A stretch of 64,000 bases of DNA from Proteocatella sphenisci DSM 23131 (GTDB taxonomy: Bacteria > Bacillota > Clostridia > Peptostreptococcales > Filifactoraceae). Positions within the stretch are counted from its first letter, which is position 1. Each line of letters opens with the position of its first letter. The DNA is taken from positions 111,649 through 175,648 of the forward strand of contig NZ_AUID01000002.1 in the NCBI RefSeq assembly GCF_000423525.1, read 5' to 3'. Below, in pieces: positions 1 to 9,002 of the stretch. The notes under the pieces were generated by a model, which was given only the letters and a program-made list of their open reading frames with translations, was not told the origin of the DNA and did not search any database. A program made the translations under genes and the position numbers.

Positions 1-240
1 AATGTGAACCTTTTTACTTACCCTGTAACCGAGATATCCTATTACGAGTACCAATACAAACCATGGGATAAGATCAAGCAAGCCATTAATTGACTGTATT
101 ATACTTATTATTGCCGATTTTATTGCGTTGAGTATATCTCTGTTATTTCGACTAAAAAGTTTAACAACATCATCTATGGATGATCCCAAATTAAATTCCC
201 ATGCTTTAGGAAATGCAAAAATATAACTCTCCAAATTCAA
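1..240 (-). CDS. Glycine betaine/proline ABC transporter permease, N-terminal part
   Basis: The window edge cuts this gene; 80 codons are visible. Translation probably begins at a TTG (238-240) with AGGAGG 4 nt upstream; a second TTG two codons later has 10 nt spacing and is an alternative. The peptide starts NLESYIFAFPKAWEFN and reaches a hydrophobic segment (LIPWFVLVLVIGYLGYRV), the usual N-terminus of ProW/OpuAB-type inner-membrane permeases. It lies 28 nt after the substrate-binding gene on the same strand, so the two form an operon for uptake of compatible solutes. The ATPase must lie outside the window or elsewhere. Confidence 0.8.
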   Translation of the reverse strand, partial: MNLESYIFAFPKAWEFNLGSSIDDVVKLFSRNNRDILNAIKSAIISIIQSINGLLDLIPWFVLVLVIGYLGYRVSKKVHI

Positions 241-268
241 AATTCCTCCTTTTAAAGTTTATTGTCAT

Positions 269-1270
269 CTACAGTACCGCACGCACTCTGTCTGCCTGCT
301 CCGAAGTTAACCATTGATCTAGTAAAGCATCATTTTCTGTAAGAACCCATTTAGCAGTCTCTTCGTGAGTTGCCTTTGTTTCGTCAAGATGAGCAAGCGC
401 TTTACCTATTAAATCACTTCCCGTTTGATATTTACTGAAAAACTCAACTAATTCAGGAGCTTTTTCAGCAAACTTGCCGCTGCTTACTATTTTTAGCTCC
501 TGTGAAGGGAATTCACATTCACCATTCATATATTTTTCAGCATCATATGGTGCATCTTCAAGTAATACTATATCAAGCTTTCCACTTACCCATGTAGGCT
601 CATAGCAATACCCAACCCAAGGCTCACCCAGATTATATGCAGAAACAAGAGATGCAAATAAAGTAGATTCGCTTCCTAGTCTTGTATAGTTATAGCCTTC
701 ATTCAATCCATAAAATTCATATTTTTTATAAAGAATTTCATCAGCCATCCAGCCTGGAATTGCCCCATATATACGCCCTTTTGTCTTGTCCTCGTCATCT
801 GGGAATATTTGTGGATAATTTTTCAAATCTGCTACAGTTTTCAAATCTGGAGCCATAGCTTCGATGCCTCGCGCTGGATCACCCTCTATAACATATCTTG
901 GAACATAAAGTCCCTGATTACTGTCTGGAACAAGAACACCAACTTCAACAATGTTTCCGCTGGCTATATCATCGTCATAACTGACAACATTATCAGTCCA
1001 GCTCTCGATATCAAGGTCTATGTCTCCAGCTATGAGCGACTGCCAGTTCATTGTAGATGAACCTGTTGACGTATCAAAAGTATAATTGTCAAAAGCATTT
1101 TCAACAATCAATTTTGCTATTGCATTATGGAGCATCTGACTATCCCAACCATTATCAGTTGCTACAATAGCAATTGTTTCATTTGAATCACCTGTATCGC
1201 CCTGTGAACATCCGGTTAGCCCCAGTGCTAACATTGTTGTAATAATAACTAATGTAAGTAATTTTTTCAT
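269..1270 (-). CDS. opuAC: Glycine betaine/proline ABC transporter substrate-binding lipoprotein
   Basis: 333 residues. The N-terminus MKKLLTLVIITTMLALGLTGC is a lipoprotein signal with lipobox LTGC, so the mature protein is lipid-anchored outside the membrane. The body matches the OpuAC/ProX fold family (ETIAIVATDNGWDSQM near the start, many Trp residues such as W76, WVGYCYEPTW and DQWL that could form the aromatic cage for quaternary amines). The start has AAAGGGGAA upstream. It is first in an operon with the permease. The leader contains a long inverted repeat (see separate entry), a plausible osmotic or choline-responsive operator. Substrate could be glycine betaine, proline betaine or carnitine; sequence alone does not decide. 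Confidence 0.88.
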   Translation of the reverse strand: MKKLLTLVIITTMLALGLTGCSQGDTGDSNETIAIVATDNGWDSQMLHNAIAKLIVENAFDNYTFDTSTGSSTMNWQSLIAGDIDLDIESWTDNVVSYDDDIASGNIVEVGVLVPDSNQGLYVPRYVIEGDPARGIEAMAPDLKTVADLKNYPQIFPDDEDKTKGRIYGAIPGWMADEILYKKYEFYGLNEGYNYTRLGSESTLFASLVSAYNLGEPWVGYCYEPTWVSGKLDIVLLEDAPYDAEKYMNGECEFPSQELKIVSSGKFAEKAPELVEFFSKYQTGSDLIGKALAHLDETKATHEETAKWVLTENDALLDQWLTSEQADRVRAVL

Positions 1271-1306
1271 TTGTTTCCCCTTTCAAACATAACTTTTATA
1301 AGTGAA

Positions 1307-1355
1307 TGTAAATAGAAATTTTAAATAAAATATTTTTTTAAATTTTCTATTTACA
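1307..1355. promoter_or_regulatory. 19-bp inverted repeat in the leader of the betaine transporter operon
   Basis: Arms 1307-1325 (TGTAAATAGAAATTTTAAA) and 1337-1355 are complementary with a single mismatch, separated by 11 nt. The element lies 37-85 nt upstream of the opuAC start codon. There is no T-run after it in the direction of opuAC, so it is not an obvious terminator. It may be an operator for a GbsR/OpuR-like regulator or an RNA hairpin in the leader. The rest of the 251-nt gap to fbp is AT-rich and shows no gene. Confidence 0.6.
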
Positions 1356-1521
1356 TATATACCCAATTTAATGATATTTCCTCACATTTACCACATTTGA
1401 ATTACTGCATTAAACTCAAAAAATCCAATTTTTTGTTGCTGCAACTTCACTGTGAAAATCTATATCTAGTTATATTATATTACATATTCACTCAAATATA
1501 TACCATTTGTAGTATATTCTT

Positions 1522-3519
1522 TTATTTCTGCTCTTTAATAACCCCTTTTCTGTAGGCATCCAGAAGCATTTCTAAATCCTTAATCTGAGTTCTGAGTTCT
1601 TCGCCTACATCTGTATCTCCTACTCTTTTTCGTTCAACTTCTCTCTCTAAAACCATTGTTGTAGAAATGATATCTTGTTCTTCTTCAATGGCTTTTTGAG
1701 TTGACTCAAAGGACTCGTGTGACGCCAATAAAAGGCCATAGGAGTTATATATAAGTGTGTAACCCGCTATTCCGGTAGTATCTTGATACGCTTTTGAAAG
1801 GCCCCCGTCTATAACCAGCAATTTACCATTTGCCTTTATCGGACTCTCTCCTTTTTTTATTTTGACAGGTACATGGCCATTTATTATATGAGAAGTCTCG
1901 GGATTTAGACCGAATTCTTCAAATATCATATTGCAGACATCCTCATTATCCTGCAGTTTGAAATAGGTCGTCTTGTTCTCAACATGAGTTTCCTTGTCAT
2001 CTATAAAATATCTTTCAAAGGTAGTCATCTTATCTTTACCAAAAAGCGGAGACTCTGGTCCTGTCCACAGATACCATGTCAAATCCATGCCATAAAGTTT
2101 GGCAGCTGGATTGTTTTTATAAAAATATCCCTCTCTCACGAGAACTTCGAGTCTGTCCAGGTAGATTTTACCACTGTATTCTCTTCCAGTAGCTCCAATT
2201 TTAACTTTTTTAAAGCTGAAATCTTCATTTAACGGTATGCATCCGTGATACAATAAATTTGAATTACATTTTAAGTAAACACTTCCCTTTGCAAAAAGAA
2301 ATCTGACATGTTTTTGAAGTCTTTCACTGTTTAAAAAAGAAAATTTAAGTTTTTCCACAAGCTCTCTTTCTTCAGGAATAAGCTCATAAGGATTCTCAGG
2401 GTTTATGGTTGGAAATTTGTTATCATTCAATTTGTATGTCTTGCCGTCCAGATTAATAGTTCCATCTTCAAAATTTATTTTATTTAGTAAGAGTCTGTCC
2501 TGTAACCCAAAATGTGGACGTCTATTAATTATTTCACCCTCTAATTTAAACTGTATTATGCTTATTGCCTTGTGCATCTGGGATATCAGCTTTAAATCTT
2601 TTTCGCTGTATTGCATATCGTTTTCAATTTTAGGTCTAAAGTTAAAGCACTCATCATCGCTATACCAGTCTAAAGCAAAAGTCGCCAATGGCAGTATGTT
2701 TATTCCATATCCTTCTTCTACTATGTCAAGGTTTACATATCTGGCACAAATTCTTAGAACAGTTGCAATACATGCCTCACTTCCAGCAGCGGCACCCATC
2801 CATAGTATGTCATGGTTGCCCCACTGAACGTCTACGTTATGATAGTTCATCAGAGTATCCATCACAATGTCTGCGCCTGGCCCTCTGTCAAATATATCCC
2901 CCACAATATGCAGGCGATCTATTACCAGTCTTTGAATAAGCTTTGAAATAGCGCTTATAAATTCATCCGCTCTTCCAATCCGTATTATAGTTTTTATTAT
3001 TTCACTGTAATATTCTTCCTTATCCATTCGGTCTGGTCTTTCGTGAAGCAATTCTTCAATGATGTATGCAAAGTCCTTTGGGAGCGCTTTACGCACCTTA
3101 AGCCTTGTATATTTTGAAGATACATGTCTGCATATCTCTATCAGTCTATGCATATTTATCTTGTACCAATCTTCTATGTTTTCCTCATCCTTGAGCATAA
3201 GTGCCAATTTCTGTTCGGGATAATAAATAAGAGTTGAAAGGCTCTTTATCTCCTTTTCGCTTAAAATATCTCCAAAAACATACATTATCTTTCTTTTTAT
3301 AACTCCCGATGCATTCTTTAAAACATGATTAAAAGATTCATATTCTCCATGAATATCAGTCAAAAAATGTTCAGTTCCCTTAGGAAGGTTTAATATTGCC
3401 TGCAAATTTATTATTTCTGTGCAGGCCTCAGCTATAGTTGGATATTGTCTGGACAGCAGTTTGAGATATCGCAGTTCACTTTCAAACTCGCCAGTTATAT
3501 CACTGTTATTGTAACTCAT
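1522..3519 (-). CDS. fbp: Class III fructose-1,6-bisphosphatase
   Basis: 665 residues, the normal size of the Firmicutes class III enzyme. It hydrolyses fructose-1,6-bisphosphate to fructose-6-phosphate, the gluconeogenic step, in the cytoplasm. Calcineurin-type metallophosphatase motifs are clear: [27 protein letters not shown] and, near the C-terminus, INGHVPVK. The start is preceded by AAAGGAGG. It follows rlmH by 14 nt on the same strand and is probably co-transcribed with it. Class I and II enzymes have different motifs, so the class assignment is firm. Confidence 0.95.
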   Translation of the reverse strand: MSYNNSDITGEFESELRYLKLLSRQYPTIAEACTEIINLQAILNLPKGTEHFLTDIHGEYESFNHVLKNASGVIKRKIMYVFGDILSEKEIKSLSTLIYYPEQKLALMLKDEENIEDWYKINMHRLIEICRHVSSKYTRLKVRKALPKDFAYIIEELLHERPDRMDKEEYYSEIIKTIIRIGRADEFISAISKLIQRLVIDRLHIVGDIFDRGPGADIVMDTLMNYHNVDVQWGNHDILWMGAAAGSEACIATVLRICARYVNLDIVEEGYGINILPLATFALDWYSDDECFNFRPKIENDMQYSEKDLKLISQMHKAISIIQFKLEGEIINRRPHFGLQDRLLLNKINFEDGTINLDGKTYKLNDNKFPTINPENPYELIPEERELVEKLKFSFLNSERLQKHVRFLFAKGSVYLKCNSNLLYHGCIPLNEDFSFKKVKIGATGREYSGKIYLDRLEVLVREGYFYKNNPAAKLYGMDLTWYLWTGPESPLFGKDKMTTFERYFIDDKETHVENKTTYFKLQDNEDVCNMIFEEFGLNPETSHIINGHVPVKIKKGESPIKANGKLLVIDGGLSKAYQDTTGIAGYTLIYNSYGLLLASHESFESTQKAIEEEQDIISTTMVLEREVERKRVGDTDVGEELRTQIKDLEMLLDAYRKGVIKEQK

Positions 3520-3533
3520 AAAAAATACCTCCT

Positions 3534-4013
3534 TTATTTATGATATGGTTCTCCGTAATTTATTCTAAATCCCCTGTATATCTGTTCGAGCAGCATTACC
3601 CTGAATAGCTGATGCGGAAATGTCATTTTTGAAAAGCATAGCTTGTAGTCAGCTCTTGCAAGAACTTCTTGTGATATCCCAAGGCTTCCCCCTATTATAA
3701 AGGTCAGATCTGGTCTCCCCATTACGCCCTTCTCTGAAATGAATTCTGCAAGTTCTTCTGAGCTAAGTTGCTTTCCCTTAAGATCAAGGGCTATGACATA
3801 TTCATTGTCTTTAATTTTGGAAATTATATTCCTGCCTTCTTTTTCTCTTACAATTTCTTCTTCTTTTTGTGATGCGTTTTCACTTGTTTTTTCATCCGGA
3901 AGTTCTATGATTTCGAGCTTGCAATATCTTCCAAGCCTTTTAGTGTATTCTGCAATTGCATCTTTTAAGTATTTTTCTTTAAGTTTCCCTACTGTTACAA
4001 GTTTTATATTCAT
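3534..4013 (-). CDS. rlmH: 23S rRNA (pseudouridine1915-N3)-methyltransferase RlmH
   Basis: 159 residues, exactly the usual family length. RlmH is a SPOUT methyltransferase that methylates pseudouridine 1915 in helix 69 of 23S rRNA within the assembled ribosome. Family hallmarks are visible: N-terminal [20 protein letters not shown], the glycine-rich knot segment FIIGGSLG, and the C-terminal [19 protein letters not shown] with the conserved final YHK. The start has GAAAGGAA upstream. It is the first gene of a likely rlmH-fbp pair. Confidence 0.95.
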   Translation of the reverse strand: MNIKLVTVGKLKEKYLKDAIAEYTKRLGRYCKLEIIELPDEKTSENASQKEEEIVREKEGRNIISKIKDNEYVIALDLKGKQLSSEELAEFISEKGVMGRPDLTFIIGGSLGISQEVLARADYKLCFSKMTFPHQLFRVMLLEQIYRGFRINYGEPYHK

Positions 4014-4050
4014 ATAAATTCCTTTCTCGTACTTATTATATTATTATATC

Positions 4051-4096
4051 AAAAAAATCCACATTTCTCCCGATAATCACAAGAGAAATATGGATT
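4051..4096 (-). terminator. Rho-independent terminator after the GerMN gene
   Basis: Arms 4056-4069 and 4083-4096 form a 14-bp stem with one G-T wobble. On the minus strand the stem is followed by seven T (complement of 4051-4057). It lies directly after the GerMN gene and before rlmH. Confidence 0.85.
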
Positions 4097-4117
4097 CAAT
4101 ATTACAATACCACTGTG

Positions 4118-4651
4118 TTAACAAATATTTTTGTCTACCTCTGAAATATTGCTGAAGTCTGTCTCAAAATAGGATCCTTCTTCCAGAAGTATATGCCCAG
4201 ATTCATAAAGTTTTCCTTCTACTGTAATTATAGCTCTGTCTGTATCATAATACTGGCCAAATGTATTAGTTATGCTCTGAATAATCATAGCTTCGTACTC
4301 TGATCCCGCATTCATTTCGTATCTGAAAGCATCGTTAAAGTCTATATGAAGTATTCCCTCATCATCAAGATCGATTTCTTTTATCTGAGTATTTTCACTC
4401 AGTACACTGCCTGTACCTTTTATTACATTTGCCTTGTACTGCTCAACTATTATATCTTTAACTTCTTTTTCGCTTTCTTTTTCAACCGCCACAGTCATAA
4501 AGTAGTATTTTCCATCATCAATATTCGGATAGTAAAGGTTGATGCTTTCCTTCACTTTTGGTATATCTTGTGTCTGATCATCTTGTGATGTATTGCATCC
4601 TGTAAGAGCTACAAGCATCACCATCAGTATGGCCATAATTTTTTTTATCAT
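4118..4651 (-). CDS. GerMN-domain lipoprotein
   Basis: 177 residues. MIKKIMAILMVMLVALTGC is a lipoprotein signal (lipobox ALTGC). The mature part resembles the GerMN domain: a YYPNIDDGKYYFMTVAVE strand, then LHIDFNDAFRYEMNAGSEYEAMIIQSI and ITVEGKLYESG. Such domains occur in GerM of spore formers and in many secreted proteins, where they are thought to bind peptidoglycan or partner proteins; no enzyme activity is known. GGAGG precedes the ATG and an extended -10 (TGGTAAAAT) lies about 40 nt upstream. A strong terminator follows, so it is probably monocistronic. Presence of the domain alone does not prove sporulation. Confidence 0.82.
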   Translation of the reverse strand: MIKKIMAILMVMLVALTGCNTSQDDQTQDIPKVKESINLYYPNIDDGKYYFMTVAVEKESEKEVKDIIVEQYKANVIKGTGSVLSENTQIKEIDLDDEGILHIDFNDAFRYEMNAGSEYEAMIIQSITNTFGQYYDTDRAIITVEGKLYESGHILLEEGSYFETDFSNISEVDKNIC

Positions 4652-4711
4652 ACGTTAACCTCCATGTTTTAATGATATATCTATTTATATTTTACCACAT
4701 ATAATAAGAAA

Positions 4712-4735
4712 GTGCCTCTATAAATATAGAGGCAC
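4712..4735 (-). terminator. Terminator after the FAS1 gene
   Basis: A perfect 10-bp stem GTGCCTCTAT / ATAGAGGCAC with a 4-nt loop lies 28 nt after the FAS1 stop codon. On the minus strand it is followed by TTTCTTATT. The stem is strong but the T-tract is interrupted. Confidence 0.75.
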
Positions 4736-4763
4736 AACATAATTTGTGATTAATAATAAATAA

Positions 4764-5975
4764 TTAAGGAAGCATAACAGTATCTATAACATGGATTACC
4801 CCGTTTGAAGTAACTATGTCTGTCATTGTTATAGTTGCTCCATCGATCATAGCTTTTCCATCTTTTATTTCGATCATAGCATCTTTGCCATTAAGCATTT
4901 TTATTTTGTCCATTTTAACAACATCTGCTGCCATCTTATCTCCTGCTACTGCATGATATGTTAAAATATCAATAAGTGCAGCTTTGTTTTCAGGCATAAG
5001 AAGGTCTTCTACAGTGCCTTTTGGAAGTTTTGCAAATGCAGCACCTAAACCGACTGTAGGTGCAAATACTGTAAAAGGACCTTCTCCTTTGAGCGTATCT
5101 ACAAGACCTGCTGCTTTAACTGCTGCTACAAGTGTTTTAAAGTCACCTGCAGCAACTGCTGTGTCAACTATATCCATTTTTGCTTCAGGAAGCATAACAG
5201 CGTCTATAACATGGATTACCCCGTTTGAAGTAACTATGTCTGTCATTGTTATAGTTGCTCCATCGATCATAGCTTTTCCATCTTTTATTTCGATCATAGC
5301 GTCTTTGCCATTAAGCATTTTTATTTTGTCCATTTTAACAACATCTGCTGCCATCTTATCTCCTGCTACTACATGATATGTTAAAATATCAATAAGTGCA
5401 GCTTTGTTTTCAGGCATAAGAAGATTTTCTACAGTGCCTTTTGGAAGTTTTGCAAATGCAGCGTCTGTAGGTGCAAATACTGTAAAAGGACCTTCTCCTT
5501 TGAGCGTATCTACAAGACCTGCTGCTTTAACTGCAGCTACAAGTGTATCAAAGCTGCCTGCAGCAACTGCTGTGTCAACTATATCCATTTTAGTCATATT
5601 CTTTAAAGTTGCTTTTCCATCAACGTATTCAATTCCTACTTCCCAGATATCCATCAAGGAACTCTCACTGATATACATTTTCCCATTTTTAAGATATGGC
5701 ATATTTTTCAATGTCATATTCTTGTCATTTACCATAGCCTGATTTTGTCCTGCTTTGAACGTTACTGTCTTTCCCTCCATCATCATCACAGCAGCTTTTT
5801 GTGTATTGTCCCATTTTACGTCCGCCTTGATAAGCATTGCTACAGTCCTTAGAGGAAACATTTTTACTCCATTGTATGTTATCGCACCTTCTCCGTCATT
5901 GTTTCCTACCGCAAGTGAACTGAAACTAGAAAATATCATCATAAAAGCCATTACAATTCCTAATCTTTTTTTCAT
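4764..5975 (-). CDS. Secreted protein with stalk domain and two tandem FAS1 (fasciclin) domains
   Basis: 403 residues. A signal peptide ([24 protein letters not shown]) leads into a region like the copper-amine-oxidase N-terminal/stalk domain ([19 protein letters not shown], then a second half to about residue 130). Two FAS1 domains follow, each starting [12 protein letters not shown] and carrying FTVFAP and the closing [11 protein letters not shown] or [14 protein letters not shown]1 domains mediate adhesion in many extracellular proteins; nothing here suggests an enzyme. There is no LPXTG or C-terminal anchor. The two FAS1 copies are nearly identical in DNA and protein. The second differs by a three-residue insertion ([13 protein letters not shown] versus [10 protein letters not shown]). 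RBS AAAGGAG precedes the start. Transcribed alone, divergent from the adenosyltransferase gene. Confidence 0.88.
   Translation of the reverse strand: MKKRLGIVMAFMMIFSSFSSLAVGNNDGEGAITYNGVKMFPLRTVAMLIKADVKWDNTQKAAVMMMEGKTVTFKAGQNQAMVNDKNMTLKNMPYLKNGKMYISESSLMDIWEVGIEYVDGKATLKNMTKMDIVDTAVAAGSFDTLVAAVKAAGLVDTLKGEGPFTVFAPTDAAFAKLPKGTVENLLMPENKAALIDILTYHVVAGDKMAADVVKMDKIKMLNGKDAMIEIKDGKAMIDGATITMTDIVTSNGVIHVIDAVMLPEAKMDIVDTAVAAGDFKTLVAAVKAAGLVDTLKGEGPFTVFAPTVGLGAAFAKLPKGTVEDLLMPENKAALIDILTYHAVAGDKMAADVVKMDKIKMLNGKDAMIEIKDGKAMIDGATITMTDIVTSNGVIHVIDTVMLP
4768..5180 (-). repeat. FAS1 tandem DNA repeat, distal copy
   Basis: This copy encodes the second (C-terminal) FAS1 domain. It aligns with 5188-5591 at an offset of 420 nt and differs by scattered substitutions and one 9-nt insertion near 5042-5060. 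The insertion creates a small inverted repeat, GCACCTA...TAGGTGC (5040-5062 region). Confidence 0.85.
5188..5591 (-). repeat. FAS1 tandem DNA repeat, proximal copy
   Basis: This copy encodes the first FAS1 domain. Near-identity with 4768-5180 at the DNA level, including synonymous positions, indicates a recent tandem duplication or ongoing gene conversion. Confidence 0.85.
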
Positions 5976-6144
5976 AGTTTTTCTCCTTTTCTATAAAAAT
6001 ATTTGGTTAAGTACATTCTACCCTATTTTAACTTGTCATAATCTATGTTGTATTATAAGAGATTATTTATTTTTATGAATTAAATTTGCATTTATGGGTA
6101 TATTCTTAATAATTGTTTATTTTATAATTGTACTGGAGGATTTT

Positions 6145-6693
6145 ATGAAAATATACACAAAGACAGGCGACAGAGGAGAAACATCTTTATATGATGGCAC
6201 CAGAGTAAGAAAAGATTCTGTAAGAGTAGAAGCTTATGGAACGGTTGATGAGCTTAATTCTACAATCGGCCATGCCCGTAATTTTATAGAAGACAAAGAT
6301 ATCAGCGAGAGATTATTCAAAATACAGAAAAAATTATTTTTTGTTGCAGGCGAACTTGCTACTTCTGAAAATGGAGAATTTAAACTTTCCGTAACAGAAG
6401 AAGATATTTTTGCACTAGAAGGCTGGATTGACGAGATCCTTGCAAAAATAGACAAGGTCAATGCCTTTATTATACCTGGAAGTTCTGCTGCTTCATCTTC
6501 TCTTCATGTTGCAAGAACTGTATGCAGGAGAGCCGAAAGAAGAATTCTTGCGCTCGACTCCGAAATCGAAGTGAACCCGATTCTTGTAAAGTTTGTAAAC
6601 AGACTATCTGACACACTTTATGCTTTTGCAAGATACCTTGAAACTGAACTTGTACTGGTTGACTTTGAAGAAATGTCCAAGGAAAAACTTTAA
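6145..6693 (+). CDS. ATP:cob(I)alamin adenosyltransferase, PduO type
   Basis: 182 residues from the ATG at 6145, which has GGAGGA 4-5 nt upstream. An in-frame ATG at 6094 would add 17 hydrophobic residues with no RBS and is unlikely. The N-terminus MKIYTKTGDRGETSLYDGTRVRKD is the PduO-type ATP-binding signature. Further motifs are EAYGTVDELNS, FIIPGSSAASSSLHVARTVCRRAER and VNRLSDTLYAFARYLE. It transfers the adenosyl group of ATP to cob(I)alamin, giving adenosylcobalamin. That is the cofactor of the methylmalonyl-CoA mutase encoded 10 kb away, the likely client. Confidence 0.94.
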   Translation: MKIYTKTGDRGETSLYDGTRVRKDSVRVEAYGTVDELNSTIGHARNFIEDKDISERLFKIQKKLFFVAGELATSENGEFKLSVTEEDIFALEGWIDEILAKIDKVNAFIIPGSSAASSSLHVARTVCRRAERRILALDSEIEVNPILVKFVNRLSDTLYAFARYLETELVLVDFEEMSKEKL

Positions 6694-6706
6694 ACTTAAA
6701 ATAATT

Positions 6707-6769
6707 AAAAATCCTGAATTATTCAAGACCTGCAAAAATGTAGATCATAGAATAATTCAGGATTTTTTT
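6707..6769. terminator. Bidirectional terminator between adenosyltransferase and histidine kinase
   Basis: A 14-bp perfect stem (ATCCTGAATTATTC at 6711-6724 with its complement at 6750-6763) is flanked by an A-run on the left and seven T on the right. It can end transcripts from both converging genes. Confidence 0.88.
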
Positions 6770-6793
6770 GCTTCATATACTTTATTTTTTCCT

Positions 6794-8209
6794 TTATACG
6801 CTTATTGGTAATTCCATAGAAAATTCTACACCGTTGTCATGGTTTTTTACAAAAACTTGTCCTGCGTGAATCGAAACTATAGTCCTCACAATAGAAAGTC
6901 CTATTCCATGACCGCTCTGATTTCTGCTTCTTGCCTTATCCACCTTATAGAAAACGTCCCATATTTTATCAAGATCTTCGGGTTTAATATGACTTCCAGA
7001 GTTATAGACGGATATAGTTACTTTGTCTTGATCTCCAAAAGCCTTCATGATAACCTCGCCACCTTCATCGGCATATTTGACTGCATTGCTTACAAAATTC
7101 CCTACGGCTCTTTCAAGAAGTTTATAATCGGCATATATAAGCAGATCTTCCTGACACTGTATTTGAATAGTGATTTTTTTTAATTTTAGGGAGCTTTCAA
7201 ATCGCTCGGCGATAGAAGTCAACATAACTTCTATTTTAATTTTTTTCATATGGGGTTTAGCGACAGCCTCTTCGAGCATGGAAATTTCAAGAATTTCATT
7301 TATCATGTTATTCATACGGTCACATTCCTCGGAAATCACCTTGAAATATTTTTCTCTTTTCTCTTCAGTATCCGCTACCCCAAATTGTAGGGCTTCTGAA
7401 TAACCTTTGACAACGCCTATCGGGGTTTTCATTTCATGAGAAATGTTTCGCACAAGCTGTTTTCTCTGTTCTATGTCATTTCGGAGTTTGCCGATGCTTT
7501 CGCTCAGTTTTTCTGAAATATTATTAATACTGCTTCCAAGGTCTCCTATTTCGTCCTCAGTTCTTATCTCTATTCTTTCATCAAACTTTAAATTTGAAAT
7601 ATTGGTCGCAATACGGCTCATTTCTACTATTGGTGAAGATATTTTTTTGGAAAATACTGTAGTAAATATAAATCCGAGAAAAATCATAAATATCCCCACA
7701 TAAAGATAAAACTCGTTAGAAATTGCAACACTTAGTTGTATTCCTTTTATCTGTTTTGACATGAGGATAATTTTATCCGGCTGTATCTGACTCGCAAACA
7801 ACAGCGCAGAAGCTTGATTATCATTTTTTCCCATTACCTTGAATATATAGCCATCACCCCGTCTTATTCCACCGTTTCTGATGACTGATCTCATTTCATT
7901 ATTAAGCACGTTATCTCGAATCCCCAGATTCCTCGGATATGAGGTACTGAGTACCTCATAGTTATTATTCATTATAATTATGCTTATATTGTCTGCCCTG
8001 TCTATGCTTTGAATTAAATCATCTATATCTACGCTACCTTTTTTAAGCTCCTCTTGGATTACTTCAGCGGTTTTTATAAATATGGCCTCATTTTTTTTTA
8101 TATAGTATTTTTCAAGCAAAAGAGCATTTAAAAGTGAGCCTACGCCAACCACCATTATAATTAGGATTACAAAAACCACAAAAAGTTTCTGCCTTATATT
8201 CATCCTCAT
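6794..8209 (-). CDS. Sensor histidine kinase with HAMP domain
   Basis: 471 residues. Transmembrane segments at about 8-30 and 168-188 enclose an extracytoplasmic sensor region of roughly 135 residues. A HAMP domain follows, then the dimerisation box RNISHEMKTPIGV with phospho-acceptor H258. The ATPase part shows NFVSNAVKYA (N box), YKVDKARSRNQSGHGIGLSIV (G boxes). Its ATG overlaps the response-regulator stop by 4 nt (ATGA), with GAGGTG as RBS inside the upstream gene, so the pair is translationally coupled. The stimulus is unknown. The secreted repeat protein encoded at the head of the same gene group is a candidate sensor partner, by analogy with CpxP or Spy. Confidence 0.93.
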   Translation of the reverse strand: MRMNIRQKLFVVFVILIIMVVGVGSLLNALLLEKYYIKKNEAIFIKTAEVIQEELKKGSVDIDDLIQSIDRADNISIIIMNNNYEVLSTSYPRNLGIRDNVLNNEMRSVIRNGGIRRGDGYIFKVMGKNDNQASALLFASQIQPDKIILMSKQIKGIQLSVAISNEFYLYVGIFMIFLGFIFTTVFSKKISSPIVEMSRIATNISNLKFDERIEIRTEDEIGDLGSSINNISEKLSESIGKLRNDIEQRKQLVRNISHEMKTPIGVVKGYSEALQFGVADTEEKREKYFKVISEECDRMNNMINEILEISMLEEAVAKPHMKKIKIEVMLTSIAERFESSLKLKKITIQIQCQEDLLIYADYKLLERAVGNFVSNAVKYADEGGEVIMKAFGDQDKVTISVYNSGSHIKPEDLDKIWDVFYKVDKARSRNQSGHGIGLSIVRTIVSIHAGQVFVKNHDNGVEFSMELPISV

Positions 8210-8886
8210 TTTATCACCTCAAAGCGATACCCACTTCCTCTAACAGTCTGGACGTAGTGCCCACATTCGAGAAGTTTTGCCCGAAGAGTCTTTACATGAG
8301 TATCTATGGTCCTTATATCTCCATCAAAATCATAGCCCCAGATGTTATTTAAAATTACATCCCTGCTGAGTACTATATTTTCGTTGTTGATAAAATAAAT
8401 CAGAAGTTGTAATTCTTTGTTGCTAAGAGATATATCTTCTCCGCATGCTGTGACTCTGTGGGACTGCCTGTCAATCTCAATTTTACCTGCTGATAGACTA
8501 GACTCACGTTCTTTCCTGATTTTTCTGACCTGAGAATCCACTCTTGCAAGGAAGACCTGATAACTGAAAGGCTTTGTTATATAATCATCAGCGCCTTTAA
8601 GAAGAGAATGTATTTCACTTTCTTCGTCTCCTAGTGCCGTGAGCATTATGACAGGAACGTCAGAGTGCTTTCTTATTTCTGCGAGCACCTCCCAGCCATC
8701 GTATAGAGGCATCATCACGTCCAAAATAATAATGTCTATATCCGTGTTGCCAAAGAATAAATCAATTGCTTCCTCGCCATTGCATGCTTCGAGGACAACA
8801 TATTCCTGTTTTCTCAAAATATCGCCAACTAAATCTCGAAAAATAAAATCGTCATCGGCTATCAATATTTTAATTATAATTTCCAC
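8206..8886 (-). CDS. OmpR/PhoB-family response regulator
   Basis: About 226 residues with a receiver domain (KILIADDDFIFRDLVGDIL, phospho-acceptor Asp in IIILDVMMPLYDGW, Lys in DDYITKPFS) and a C-terminal winged helix (LLIYFINNENIVLSRD, RTIDTHVKTLRAKL, VRGSGYRFE). The start is uncertain. An ATG at 8922 has no RBS. The GTG at 8886 has GAGGG 4 nt away and is chosen here. An ATT at 8874 would give the family-typical MKILIADDD and has GAGGTGG 8 nt upstream. It is co-transcribed with the kinase gene and probably, by read-through of a terminator, with the secreted repeat gene. Confidence 0.9.
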   Translation of the reverse strand: MEIIIKILIADDDFIFRDLVGDILRKQEYVVLEACNGEEAIDLFFGNTDIDIIILDVMMPLYDGWEVLAEIRKHSDVPVIMLTALGDEESEIHSLLKGADDYITKPFSYQVFLARVDSQVRKIRKERESSLSAGKIEIDRQSHRVTACGEDISLSNKELQLLIYFINNENIVLSRDVILNNIWGYDFDGDIRTIDTHVKTLRAKLLECGHYVQTVRGSGYRFEVIK

Positions 8887-8957
8887 CTCGCCCTCAGAAT
8901 ATTTATTCAAGTATATCATCATCAGGATTTAAAGTAAATTCTGCAATTCGTTATAAT

Positions 8958-8988
8958 CTAAAAGAGAAGAGCCGAAGCTCTTCTCTTT
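8958..8988 (-). terminator. Attenuating terminator between the secreted repeat gene and the response regulator
   Basis: A perfect 12-bp stem (8961-8972 with 8977-8988) carries a TTCG loop closed by C-G on the minus strand, a very stable tetraloop. Only four T follow (TTTTAGATT), so termination may be partial. That would let the small upstream gene be expressed more than the regulator pair. Confidence 0.75.
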
Positions 8989-9002
8989 CATAAATCGTTT
9001 AT

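Noticed and set aside
1435..1445. Palindrome GTTGC-T-GCAAC after fbp, as a terminator
   Set aside because: The stem is only 5 bp, the loop is one base, and it is followed by an A-run on the strand of fbp, not a T-run.
4984..5742. Plus-strand open frames opposite the FAS1 gene
   Set aside because: Antisense shadows. They duplicate only because the FAS1 gene is duplicated.
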